DNA of 64,000 bases, from contig CAIIXF020000005.1 in NCBI GenBank assembly GCA_903813345.2, forward strand, positions 5,983,375-6,047,374, read 5' to 3'. Origin of the DNA: Owenia fusiformis (Eukaryota > Annelida > Polychaeta > Sabellida > Oweniidae). Shown here piece after piece: positions 22,683-37,600 of this stretch (position 1 is the stretch's first letter; each line of letters opens with the position of its first letter). The position numbers and the translations under genes are program-made. The notes under the pieces were generated by a model that was given only the letters and a program-made list of their open reading frames with translations, was not told the origin of the DNA and did no database searches.

Positions 22683-25600
22683 ATGAAGTGGCTCGATAAA
22701 CAAGTTCTTGCGCCTGTAGCATTGGACGAAGCTCCAGTGGAACTTCCCACATTTGAGCACCCAAAACTCGAACCAGAAATGCCTCTCACAAGACTGAAGG
22801 TAACATTGCTTTCGCTTTCTTGTTCATGGTTTATTGAACGCTTGAATTCATTTGCTTAAATTGGATTGAGAGCTTCACTGGTTCTTTCTGGTCAGGACAC
22901 TTTTCTGGTTGATTGAACACTGCATTATATTCGCATACAAGTCTTTTTGTCCAAAGCTTGTTTGTTGTTCTATAGAAAGGGCAGGGACCTAACTAAAACC
23001 TATAGCTTTTACCTACAAAGTAGTTATTTATGGGGTCTAATGCTTGTTTTAGGCCATTGGTATAACTTATTGTAGTGTTATTGGTGCAAGGCAATAAATG
23101 TACTAATTGATTCAATTGGCATCTTGGTGCCTTAGTGTATTTATAAATAAATTATTTACTTATTCATTTGATCTAAACAGTTTTCAAACTTTATACAATT
23201 AATATCTACTGTCCAGTGACCACAGTGTCCTGAAATAGCCGATATGTCTCCAATAAATTGATGAATTCTTCCCTAGATTTTGCTAGCCTTGATTGGTTGA
23301 TATGAGTGCCACACCCCCAACTCAATTTTCAAATGCATGTTGCTAGAAACAATTCACAAAGAATATTGATTAAGCCATGCAGTTACGAGACATTCCTATA
23401 TTTATGACACAGTATCTAAACATTACATGCATATCAAATGTAAGATCAAAAATCTTAGATTATCATCATTCAGTATCTTAGATTATCACTCAGTATCTTA
23501 GATTATCTCCAGACCAGTATTACCTAATGTTAGTAAATAAATCCAAGGACAAAAGATGCTATGATTGGAAGCAAGGTTATTTCAAGGATTTTCCAAGATT
23601 ATAAGACAGCAAAGTATTTTTTCAAATATCTTCCACATTTCCTAAATGCAATTAATATTATAATCACAGATGTTACATTTTCTGATGTTGGAATTATTTA
23701 TTCAGTTTCATGGACTCATTTACATTACTTATAATCAATATATATGATTGAGAGTAGATAATGTTGTTTACAATGTATTTGGTTAGTAGCAGCTGGTCCT
23801 ACTAAAGTTCTCATATCCGGCCGTGTGATTTAAATTTCAAATAAGTATGATATTAAAGTTTTTGGGCTTTGAACTGATTTTCTATAACAGTTCAATTAAT
23901 CAGGGGTTTCAATGAACAGCAGTCAAGCAGAGATTTTCTCTGTTTATTTTCTGCTATTTACCAAAACTGCCTGCTGTTTTGAGGAATTTCTCAGCTGTTT
24001 TTATCATTTCTAACAATATTGTCTTGTTTTGACTCACTTTGCTTTTTATTAGAAATTCGTTTTGAATCCCTCTGAACGTGTACAACTTTCTTCTGATTCG
24101 GATTACATGTTTATCCTTATACGTTTCACATCCTGGTTTCATTCATTATGAATGCATCTTTGTGTAGTTGTTATTATAGGCGAATCTTTTCCAGTTCTGA
24201 GAAACAAGTCACATTTCTAATAACTACAATTTTATCAGACATTTTTATGGTTTTAAGTTTAAAATGCTCTGTATATTGGTTTTGATGTTTTTTATGAAGA
24301 CAACACAGATGTCATAGCAACTATAATGTGTTTATTTGGTCAGTTTAAAAGTTCAACATAGATAGGTAAACATTAAACAAGCTAGAATTTATTTTTACTT
24401 ACAATATCAATGTACTGATTTTTATTAGCATTTAATCTTATATAATAGTCCAGCAGATAATTTTTATTTTATTACCAGGTTCATAAAGATATTTGAAATA
24501 TTAATTGTCAAAGGCTATGATCAAGACATGGGAAGACAAGTAGTTCCCCCTCCCTTATATGATAAAAGTGAAACAATAAAAATACATCATGACATGTATT
24601 CAGTTTTGTCCTCCAAAACTTATTTGAACTGTCTCGAGAATCATAACATTACTTGTGACATCACAGATGCTACATGATCTGGCAATGTACCAACAACGTT
24701 ATTGCTGTTTGATTTATCATTGATGACAATTACTGTTATGACTTCCGCTCGTCCCCATATCACCTCGATTACCAAGGTTTGCAACCAATTTTCTTAGAGA
24801 TTCAACCTAAACATGTGAATCATCTCAGGAATTCTGGAAGTAATTGAAAAAAGCAGGATCCATTTATTTGTTGTTTATTTTTTATCGCCACATTAACCTA
24901 TTGAAAAATTGATTAATGGTTTGTCTGGATTATGATGATGGTGAATATTATAATGTCCTTTATCCAGACTTGAGTTGTTTATGTGTATATTAGCCTACAT
25001 TGATGAGAAGTCCCTAGCCACAAGGCATTGTCTGTCAAAGCTGTCTTATAAGTGAAACAACAACAATCCATCAATATATCTGAACTATAATAGAAAAGAG
25101 AACAACACTATAAGCAAAATACAATCAATCACTGGGCCTCGAGGAAGACTGGTTTTTGTACTTATAGAGCTACCTAGAATGAATATAGTTTTCAAATCAA
25201 ATCAACAATTAATAAATGTTAAATGTATTTTCCACATTGTCACTAGTAAGAAGTGTTGATCAGATCAATGCTATATTATATGGCCGAAATATAATAAAAT
25301 TCAGACTATTTTGGTAAGCTATTCTTTATATATATCCTTATGAAAAATATTCTTGTATTAATTTTTAATTGGTATTTAGGTGGGCAGAGTAGGTCAATTT
25401 CTGGAGCTGTCTCGGTTCAATATCCAAGCTTAGTCACTAAAATGCTCATTCCCATTCACCACCTTAAATCTGTTTGCTTTCTATTGATTTTCTTATGTTT
25501 ATATCTATTTTATCTGAATGAAGAACATGTATTCATTGTAAGAGATATATTACATCAATTTAAGTATCTGCCTATGTTAATAGGAATTTTCTGATTGGTC

Positions 25601-28600
25601 GTCTGAGTATGTGGGTTGTTTCTAATTTATTTCATGTCTGGCTTTCTACATGACTCTCTACACATACTGCTACAGCTGCATCAAAATATTATACAACATG
25701 AAATATAGACTCGTCTGCTTGATTTATCACATAATTCGTTTGAAATAGATATTCATTAGAAATCAGATGAACTACTATACAATATTAAGCTCAATTATAT
25801 ATTATTCCCGAAAAACTGTTATGCCACTATTTTTGTGAGTCATGTTCGGTGTTCGGTGTTTGGCATTGCATGTTCTTAGTGTCTGAAGAAATTGTTACAC
25901 CTATGTAATTACAGCTCTGTGGTGATATTTTCTGTCATTTTTTACAATCCCTTGTATTACTTGTGAAATATAACTTATCAGTTTTTAACCTGACACCAGA
26001 AAGGGTTGAAATGAACTCCAGTGAATAAAAGTATTCAAAGTATAATGTATACATTCAGATTTTTAATTATATGGTATATAGTATAGTAGTGTTGATTCTT
26101 GTCATGCCGGATCATTGCAAATTGATCTATGTACACTCGTGACTGAATCAATGTACAGTGAAACCTGTATATTCGAACACCTGGCTAATACAAACACCTT
26201 CCAATCTGAACACCTTTTTCCAGTCCCATTTTTCCTCCCATTGACATCCATGTTAAAAAACCTTGAAATCCTAACACCTCCTAATCCGAATTTGAAAAAT
26301 CAACCTGTGTAATCTGAACGCTTTTCACAAAATATCAAATATTTCTTCAAAAATTGATCAATATAACACTGATTTGTTATGATATCAAAACTTTTGAAAA
26401 ATACCAAATGGTCTCAATCATAATCATGGGTCTTTCTAGCATGACTAAATTCATTTGAATCAAATTTTGGAATGCCACAAAGCTATGTGGTCAATAAAAA
26501 TATAAATATTAGATTTGCATTTATATTTCTTCAGAATATAAGATGCAAAAACCTTAAAATGCGAACACCTCCTAATCCAAACACTTTAGCCAGTCCCAAT
26601 GGCGTTCAGATCAGACAGGTTTTACTGTATGAATGTAAAAAGTGTAAGGTTACTGTCCATAAATTCAGTCTACCAATGTTTCGCAATAATTGATTATCTT
26701 TATTCAGGAACATTCTGCACATGTAATCGATTGAACTCTAAACGTGTTACTGGGAGATCAATGCATCTGAAGAATATTCTGATATTCACAAAATATGGGG
26801 TGTGCTATAAAGATTAGTGCAAAATAGCTCAAATTGGTGTCTCCTCTATCTAATCTTCCAATTAAGCATCATTTCTACTTTTGCTAAGAAGTTTATAAAA
26901 TTATTGCAGTTGTCATCAAGTATTTGGTTATTGATTTGATAAGTGTGTTCCACAATTTAACCTTATATATCTTGCTAGTTTATTGAGTTTACGTAGGTTC
27001 AATATTTCACTTTATTGCCCTTTGAAATGACGTTATTGTACCATTATTGTCATATAAACCCAATATGGCTTTTGAATTAACAACACTGTTTAATTTTTGG
27101 ATATTATTTGAAGTACATAGTAGCCAGTAGAATTCACTCATTGAAAACATGACGAGCAAATGCAAAAATATCTCTTAAACTTGACTTAATGATACATTTA
27201 TTGAAGACCGATTTTCAGCTGTCATTTTTGGTCTTACAGTAGTCTCGTGCATGTAGTAAGACATGTTTACACAAACACCTCTGTTTGGAGAACACCTTAT
27301 ATATGAACACTTTGTGTTTCTATGTTTTGAATTCGTACCATTGTCCTATTATAAAATTTTAATTAAAGTCTCGGTGAACATATCCTTGGGTGAACATTGG
27401 TATGAGGAACACTTTTCATTTGTTTTGTTCACTCTTAACAGGTTTTATTTAATCTTAAATTTACATTTATATTAAGCAGTTAATCTGGTTTATTATTATT
27501 ACATGACCTTGAAAATACTTAGATCTGTTATTCATTTAGGTCTTAAAATCCTTTATGATATAATAATATAAATAAGTTCATCCATTTTGTAGACCAAAGC
27601 AATTGGCAATGAATGTAAACGTGTTTAGCTGACACGTGTTGGATAAAGATAAAGTACTGTTGTATTTTTAGGTTGCACGCATTGAGCACGTGTATCCAGT
27701 CTTTGAATATGGGTGCATATGAAAAATGAATGAATTGTTATCTAGCATGTTGTTTTTTATATTATCATAATGATGGCCATACATGCACTTGTACTCCATG
27801 ATGTTTTTGATACACAAGAAAGAAATATCCCGATCTATTCAAAAATGATTTTGGGGTTTCAAAACACTCAGAACATATAAGAGTCTCAGAAATGTTAAGT
27901 GGAATTTTTTTCTGTTATGCCTAAAATCTTTTCATCAAAATTCCAGGAAAACTGCTTATTGTTCAACTTAAAATTTTTACAGCATTGAGTGCTTAAATTC
28001 TGAAGCATCGAACATATTTTCACTTCTCTGCAGGGGCGTAGCCAGCTTTCAGTCAGGGGGGGGTGCGATCGCCGAAAATTTTTCAGTTTTCGGTCAGGGG
28101 GGGGTTTGATTTTGCCATAAGCAACACAAAAAATTAAGATTTCTTTTGAATTTTACAAAAATTGATGCAACTTCCTTCAAAATTGAGCTAGAAGCTTCAA
28201 ATAAAAAGCATTTTAAAGCTCTTTTCTACCTCTATCCAATGGTCATATTTTCAAAGGTTATGGGGGGGGGGGTGCGATCGCACCAATCGCACCCCCCCTG
28301 GCTACGCCCATGTTCTGTGTTACAGCTTTGTAAATGATGAGCTCAAAAACCATAGAGTGTATATTTAGAATATAAGCTGCTTACAGGGTTGCTAGAAAAT
28401 ATAATGTTTGTCTATACCATTTATAATTTGATATATTTTTGTGTGTTAATAATGGACGAACTGAATGGATTTTTATTGGCAATTTGCCAGTTTAAGAGCT
28501 TATCGCACCTTGAGAATTCTGGCATTGAATTTTAGATTACACATATAATGTTAAGAACAAGGCATCCACTTGCAAATACACAGTATTGATCCCAAGCATT

Positions 28601-31600
28601 GGATTCCAAGTGCAAACCTTGGGAATCTGTGGAAACCCCAATCTAAGTTTGGCATTTATCCAGCATGATCAGAATAATCAATATGCCATTTCTTAATAAC
28701 TGTTCAAATACATATTTGAACAGTAATCTATGATTCTGCTCTAATTTGATGAATAGAACATTTTCTATTTCACGGAGAATATTTTTGTTGTCTTCTTGCA
28801 GTGCAAATATCGATTAGTGACTCATCCCAGAAATTACCCTTAATATGCATTTGATAAGATAAGTACTCAGTTTCAGTGATTACTTGAATTAATATTCAGA
28901 AGATGCACTGACTATATGTTCCCTACGATGTTAAGCCAAAAAAATCTATAGTGTAAGATAGAGGCCAATTCTTAGCTTGTTTCTGAGCTGGTACTCTGCT
29001 AATATTAGCTCAATGTTTGAATGTATTACAGGAGATAAAAAAGCAATATGCTCTTAAAAGCATTAAAAAATAATTTATTAGATTGTAAGAACAGTTTAAT
29101 TGATAAGGTTGCACTCTATGGGAGAGTCTGATTGGTTTCGCGGTAACACACCCAAACACACCTATTTCATTAAATGACTTCTGTCAATACATTTTATAAT
29201 CTGAAAACATTGATTTTACCTTGCATTTATTGATCCGTAGGTGTTAGCCCAAAGCTGAGTTCAGACCTCACGTGTTTGCTATTTTGTTATGTGAATGTGA
29301 CTCATGTCAGCAGCGGTCGAACACTTGTCCTTGAAGCTTTCGACCAATTTAGTTAGAATTTCTAAAATTTCAATTTTTCAGATTTTGAATTTTATTGATG
29401 TCATATTTGGTAGGCAGAGCTATAATAATATGATAAGTTGGTACCTTTTACATGCAATAAACCTATGCACATAGCCACATATATGCATAGACCTCAATAC
29501 GACTTATGTGCTAAGATGTCTGAAACACATTCCATATGGCCTACCTTAAATAACAAAAACCTAATAACATTATCATATAACAAGATTATATCTTTAGATA
29601 TGTAAAACATGTTGAGGTCATAGTAGATAAAGGTGCAATGAAAATTAATGATGTTTTGATAAATGAATACTTTTTATTTTAATATTTATCCTGTTGAAGG
29701 TCTTGTTAAATATATTTTTAGCCTGAAACCTTTTAACTTGTACTTAAAGCATAAGTGTGGCACGAGTGATAAAATAGTTTGAGACTGTAGACAAAATAGG
29801 AAGGTACAAATATTTGCATATCAGTTTTATTTTCAAGATGCATTGTACAAGCAGTACAGTGTATTTATTGTTCTCTTCACCCAAATACTTGTGGTTGATT
29901 TCATCATCCCAACATCCTGTCGCTGAACCCTCATCAAAGTTTTGATTTGCAAGGGCTGTGTCTGTCTGCATAAAGAAGGGCTCTATTACAATTTCAGGAA
30001 GAACAGAATCACTGATTTTAATAGATTTAAGGAAAATGAAAGATCCTTTATACTTAAGTAAATTTTGATATATTTTCGATATTTGTTAGATGCAAATCGT
30101 GCTACATAAGTAAACGAAATGGGAATCTCATGCCCTATGAAGATACCAATCGCTAGCCTCAAAAAGGTGAACCATTTGATCTTGGAGAATCCTAAAAAGA
30201 TTCAGTCTATACGGAACAAGGAGTGAGTTTTCATTTAAATACAAGAGCCTGAATTTTTCTCCCAGTAAAATCCCAAATTATTATTGAACAGATATTTCAG
30301 TAGGGAAAAACTGCCAGACATTATCAATTCTCTTGTAGTAACAAACCTATATATACTATTCAAGACAAAATGATTTTTTAAAAGATCTGTTATGTCCCAT
30401 ATAGATTTTATGGTATGGCCCCTAATACAGCAATAGGTGATTTCAGGTAAAGGTTAGCACAATATAGAAAATATTGAAAACAGATAATCTACACATCTTA
30501 AAAAATATAAGCTTGCACTACAAGTGTACAACTAAGGAACAAGTATACTGAATATCACAAAGTCAGGTCTAAATTTGTGGAACACCGCCAGACTAATGAA
30601 TAAGCTGCCATAAACCGCAAGTCTCTAATTGGTCAGTTGCAGCACACCCTATCCTTTTTGTGATATTTCAATCGTCCAGCCATCTAAAAATACTATAGTT
30701 AGGCTAGAGCAATTATATATTATGTTTAACTATTTTATTTGAAATTAAATGATGGTGTATCAAAATTTACATAACTTTTGATAATAAAACACAATTTAAT
30801 TTGAGGATAGTGATATTTTTTCCATAAAAGCCACTTCAACTTCTTTTTTCTGTAGTTTGGAAAAGATGACTGAGGATATGTTAAACATTTTATTTATTTT
30901 CAACTTACATTGGTGGTTGTTCAAATTAAGTTTTCAGTGTGAAATCAAGTATGAAAATGAAAACAAATCCATTTCCTGTCAGACAGATACCGGTACATGT
31001 TATTGTTAACATGATGATATTGTTACCAACTTGAATATGAGTTGATTTACTTTTTTTATACAGTAGGTTTTAGACGTGAGTGGTTTGGATTTTTATTACT
31101 AGTTGGCTGTAACTAAAATGTAATGAAACTTGATAGGAGTAACATTTTTTACCTAAGATGCCAGGTATTTCACATTGTTTAACTGTTAGACTAAAATAGT
31201 TAATTTATGAATTGATGCCAAGTTTTTGCCAATTCTTAAAATGATACAGTGATAGCTAAACACTATCGCCCTCTGGGTCCTCTTCATCTAACTTTAACTG
31301 TTCTAAATTCAAAAAGTGTCTGTCTGTATTTTTTTGATGGTGTGGTTTATTCTAGTTTTAATCAAGGGATGATAGGATGCGGTTTGTTTCGTAATTAAGA
31401 ACGGCAGCTGCGGCCAATCAAATTGCTTCTTTAGTCTCCACGCCTCCCTCATGCATACTTGTGGTAAATTTTAAAGTTAGAATAGATAAAAATGGAGATA
31501 TTAATGTTCCCAGCACTGCGCTTTCATTAACCCCGTCAAGTGCCCCTGATCAAATCATGATATTGTTTATTATTTTCAGATTACTGAGATAGAGAGAGTA

Positions 31601-34600
31601 TTTAGATTAAACGTCATTTTCAGATGTACTTAACTTACTCGTGAAACTCACATATTGATTGCCATTCTGATGATGATGCAGCAAATTATATTTATCGGAT
31701 TTATGTCAGTTATTGTTCAGAAGCATCATGTGAGGTTAGGTAGTACGAATGAAAAAACGTGCAAGTATTTTTCCTATATTCCAATATATTTCCATATATT
31801 GATCTCACCAAAATTGCAGCTATAGTATTCCAACACCTACTTAGAAATGAAGACCCGGTTAGTTCATTGTCAAAATAGGCAAAATGAGAACTCTGTGAGT
31901 AGAAGCAGTTAGATCTTCTTGGAAATAATACTCAAAAATATGTTGAATTTAACTTATGAGTGACATATAGCAAAGTAGTTTCTTCGTTTTGGTTGATATA
32001 TTTTGTTTGATCAACTATTTATAGTTGACATATTACATATCGGCTCTTAGTATGCATAGGTCATGATAATCTCACTGATATGACGAAAGCAATGTTCATG
32101 AACTCTTTTTGAACCTCCTTCAAAAATAGCAATATTGAGAAATTGTATTGATATATCAATGGAAAAAAAAGTATTGTAAATATAAACAGGAATTGTATTG
32201 TAAATATAAACATTACCCCTTCAGAAGATGGGATATAGTTATTTCATCAACTTTGGCATCTGACTACCTCACAAAAACCAAAACCAACTTCAACTTCAAC
32301 TTCTGCTGAAACATCCAGTATTTCTTAGTAAAATAAAACACCATTCGCCCCCATTCTTCATGTTAAATTACTTCCAATAACTGTATGTTTCTACAGTCAT
32401 GTGTTCCGCTGTATCCACTTTAAAGGAAATGTTGATCTTGAATGTTAATGTCTATGCACCCAGTCTTCTAGAATGATTTACCCTTGAGTACGTCAGAGGT
32501 CGGGAATATTTAGCTTTTTGATGTTATATGGCTGACTAAATCAGTAAAGTCTGCTTTATTCTAGTTTCTGGCTCAAGGGATCATCTCACCAATTTCTATA
32601 CCCTTCAGATTGAAAACATATTTAGCATATTGCACATAGGTAAACAATCATTTGAGAATATGAGACAACCCCTTGATGATATTGTGAAATCCGTTATTTA
32701 GTACATACCTGTTGCTAATCTTGACGTAACTGTTTCCCAAGCATCTCTATATAGATAGGCAACACGATAACAATTCTAAATAGAAAGATACGAGGAAGAG
32801 AACAGCTAGTATTGGAAGTTTATTAGTACATGTATCTTTGATTTATTTTTTGCAAGTCAATATCACAGTCTTTCTCTTGCAATTACACATCAGACAACCA
32901 AGAGTGTCTTTGTATGTAGATTTTAATTCCAGTCGTTACTGAATATTATAATACCAGACTGTGTGACATCATTTCATCAATTTCATAACTTGTTGGCACC
33001 TTGCCAGGTCCCTATGAACTCGTTATATAGGCTAATATATGTATCATTCATTTGTTGTCAAAAGGGAATAACCAATCGCAGCCAGTTAAGTCACACACCC
33101 AGTTTCCTTGTGGAAGTCATATCAACAGAGGAATTCTAAGTACAGTATTTATAAACATAAAATCAAAATAAGAACAGAACATAAGGATTAACAGATAAAG
33201 AGTATTTGGACTAAATATCTAGGAAAATATTAATAAAATATATACTGCACGTAGATATTATGATGATATCATACAATTTTTGAACTTCCCTGTAAGGATC
33301 TTATAACAGTAGATACACAAGAATTGTTAGGACATACGTTTAAAAGAACAATTTGAAAGGGAAGAATTGAGGATTATTTATCCCGTGGAAATCAAATAAT
33401 ATATATTTATGAGGACCAAGATACAGGCTCCAGAATGGAGCGAAGGAAAGTTCAATGGAAGACAGGGGGTAATGCCTATTATATTTTTATTTTTTATTTA
33501 TTTAATGGCCAGTAATGACATATTATCACAAGTGTCTACTTAACTTGCCCCTATATGTAGGACAGGTTTATCATTAACAACTGCATTAGGGATGGTGTCT
33601 ACTTGTCAACAGATGTAGAAACCAAGGTTGATTTTGTTAGTAAATGACAATTAAGAAATTAAGTGTCAGCCAAATTAACTTTTTCAAATGTCATTATATG
33701 AGATCAAGAGGGAGAGTGTAGAATCATATTGAAATTTTCTGTTTTTTCAATTTTGTTGACAAATCGACCCTATCCCTTATAAACATGGGCATGTTGCATA
33801 TTGAGGTTAGTTTAACATTATGTTACATTTGAGTAAATTCTACCTGATAATATATGGGACAAATATACTATGTCAGAATATGTTTATTAATTTTGGCTTA
33901 AACAGAATGGTAAAAATAAGTAAAGGAATTCTCATAATACCTGGTTTTGGTCATGTCTGGCGACCGTCTTAATTGTCTCGATTCTTTTTTTAATTCTAAG
34001 TTTGTGAAAGCCAGTTGATAAAGGACTGTTGGGATAAGAAAATAATGGGTAGGGTTAAGTATGTAGCTGCTTGAGACATACGATTTTAAATTCTATTTAA
34101 CATATTAGGGTCACAGATCTCATCCATCAAATTGCTTCAAACGAGAGAATGGGTGGAAACAACCATTTATCATAATAGATGGATTACCTGTGGAGGATCA
34201 CGTAGTTGAAAATAAAATCACTGTTTATATTTCATCATTCAGTTGATGATATTCATGACATTTTCCATGTTTCTTAGTAATGTTTTGAACGGATGAAGAG
34301 TCAGTCATTCAGTGCATCGATATTGATTCATTTCTGAACTTTGTAATATCGTAATTTAGGAAAACAAATAAGACTTTAAACTCAAATATAACTTTAACCT
34401 TTAAACAAGTTTAAAGTATATGTTTTTGTTATTGGTTAGATTGCATCATGGTCAAAAGTCAATTGTGCTTGTGGTATATAAAGGTATATTTCGATTGGAA
34501 ACTTTTTCTGGAGATACAGTTTATGCTGACGATTAATTAGTTTTTTGAACTAATTATTACAAATAATGCAACGATTAAAAAAGAAATTGGAGAATTCTTA

Positions 34601-37600
34601 TTTATATGTATGTTTGTTTAGCTATATGCTTGACAATGTGAACTTAATTCTCAAATATGAATGGAGATTTTCATATTAAAACTGAACCATGGCTCTTGAC
34701 TTCTTAATGTTTAAAGTTGAGAATCAATTCTCAAATACATGAAATTATTTGAATGCTTTTAATACTCTCTATGTGAGCATTTTGTATGCAAAATCAAGAT
34801 TCCATAAAAATGTTAAATGTTGTGTTTTCAGATACGAAATAAAATACGAGGCTACTGTGAAGACTTTGAGATCGACAATGACGGGTACAAACGGATAATG
34901 AATCTCCTTGAGCATGAAATGGACAAAGGGCTTGGGAAGGAAACAAATGCCGCCGCTACCATAAAAATGTTCCCTACATATGTCCGCTCATTGCCAGATG
35001 GTTCAGGTACATATTAATTACAGTTATTTGGGTTTGCTAATTAAATGAGTCATCTATGTAATTAAGTTGAAGGAATGTCAGCTTACATAACGTTTCCTGA
35101 TATAATTTTAGCTTTGTTGAATAATATTAGATTTATTTTGTACTTTGATTGATACACATTACATCTTGAACCTCGACATTATGAAAATGTGTTTCATAAA
35201 GAATTTATGGTTCAAATGGGTACTTCAATTTTATTTTATTAGATGAAATAAATGTTGATCTCTGAGATCTTATATTTGTACATTACATTGTTTTAGAATT
35301 GTAATTTTAAACAAGAAAAGACGCGTAAAGCATTTTATACGTGCCATAAACTGTCTAGTGATGGTAATTTATTCATGACTAGCTAGACAATTGTGAATGT
35401 AAATGAAGTGGGCGATAAACTTATTTATTAAACCTTCCAAACAATAAAGCCTTTTTTCAATGAAATATTTTCAATTTTTGAACTCAGGGTGTTTTTAAGG
35501 TCTGTTAGGTCAAATATAACAAAAATGCTGCGTTTTTTTGTCGCGGCTGTTTCAAGCAGAGTTCAATTGTAAATGTGACAAATGGGAGGTTTAATAGCCT
35601 ACCTCCGCAGCCGTGATATATCAGATAGATACATTCGTGCCACTACGTGGAATTGAGAGCATACTATATTATGTTTGCAATTTATTTTATTCGTACACAG
35701 CAAATATGAAAAAAGTGGAGTTAAATAGATAGCCATTGATAATGATGTACAATACTATGAAAACAGGATAAATACTTCTCCGCCTTTATCTTCATTGGCA
35801 TCTTCCCAAATTCTTGATTTCTCTAAAGCTGCAATTTACTTGGAGCCTTTTAGAAACCAAGTCATGATCGATTTTTCTGGGAAAATGAATATTTGGTGAT
35901 TAAGAAGGTTAGCCTGACCAGAACAGTCGTCCCAGAGGTTCAAAATAACATTTTTGTGGTTTAGAATTCTTTGAAAATACATAAAACTATGCCATTTAAC
36001 TGAGTAATACATGCTTTTTCAATTATACTTAAAATTATTTTCACTTTCTTTCCTGAATTCAGCAGATGTTTGTGAGACATCGTGAAATCTTGTCATGGCC
36101 TGAATACTTAATTTAATCCATTTCCGCTAGTATTACTGGGATTCTTCATCTAGAGTTTCATAACAGATTCATTCATTATTGTTAATATTGTATATGAATG
36201 AAGGATAATCTAGGTTAATTGATGCCATTTGTTTGTTTGGTTTGGCATAAGAATCAACATGTCTAGATTCATCATAAACTGCACTTACTTGTTCATTGTC
36301 TAGTTGTTTTGAAAGATTTAGACTTTATTTAGATGTTATTCGATATGTGCATCTTGTTTGATCATGCCTCATACAATAGCTATATATACATATATTTAAC
36401 CATACAATATATTGTTTTCAAAATCTTTTGGCCATGGTGTGTAGATATAATACAGTCAGTGTCATTCCCTTTAAATTTTCAGATAGGTCATCAGTTTAAT
36501 CTATCACCTGTGATTTAACTATAACTTCATATCTAATACAAATATATCGGAAGGTATGTCAAGTTCTTGACCTTAAAAAAGCAAATGAATATGCAAATGT
36601 CCAAGTTTAAAGAGAAGATCAAGGTGATTCTAGCTCTTACTGAAATTTATGACATGGACACACCTCCTACCCTTGCTAGACAGCTAGTTACCTCCAAAGA
36701 AATACTTAATGAGGCCGTAGACCTTCAGAAATGCTTTGCAAGTTCATGTCAGCTAAATGAGCATAGCGACTGCCAGATAGCACATCAGACCATCAGACGT
36801 AAAGCAACAATGTTTAATGTGTTTAAACCGAATTTCCTCACAAATTCCTTCCTTCTTAGTTACTGAGAAGTCAGACACTTAGAGGTAGAAGACCTACCAG
36901 TGAGTCACGGAAACTTCTTAATTTAAAGGTTAATTACTTTCAAGTAAATGTTAAGTTCAATGTGAATGTTGGGTTCAATATCTTCCATACCCTCCTTGTC
37001 TTTCTTATTCTTGAACAAAAATAACATTTATCTACCCCCCCCCCTCCCCTTCCCCCAACCTAACATCCTCATGTAAATTATTGATGAATTGCTCCCTTTA
37101 TAAGTGTCCACATTTTGATTGATTTGAGACCATTTAATAAACAGATTTTTGATCTGTTATCCAATTATATGCAACAAATATAGGTACAACCAGTAACCTA
37201 GATTGAACATCAAGTTTCTGAACCATACTTTCCCATATTCCAGATTGTTTATGTAGGCTAGGTATATAGGGTAGCTGCTATTTCAATAACGCCGTCCAAG
37301 TATTGCAAAAACGTAATGAAAAATCCATGGACCCGGAAATAAAAAGTGATTGCGTTTTGTGGACGCAGTGCAAGCCATACTCATACAATCAACTTTGGAT
37401 GAATGATTTGATAAAGATCTTACCTTCAGTCTCTTTATTTCGTCAGAATCCAATAAATAATTGAAGAAAATTCTATTTCTAAAAGAAATAAAATTTTCTT
37501 TCGAAATTTCCTTCCCGGAAGTTGATTTCTGATCGAAATAGTACGAGGCATGTGATAGGACAAAAATTTATACAATACTCGATTTCCGAGCAGTAATCAG

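Noticed and set aside
33434-33468. Possible alternative hexokinase first exon (ATGGAGCGAAGGAAAG before a GT)
   Set aside because: The candidate would end in phase 1, while exon 2 (34832) needs phase 0; the exon at 22683 fits.
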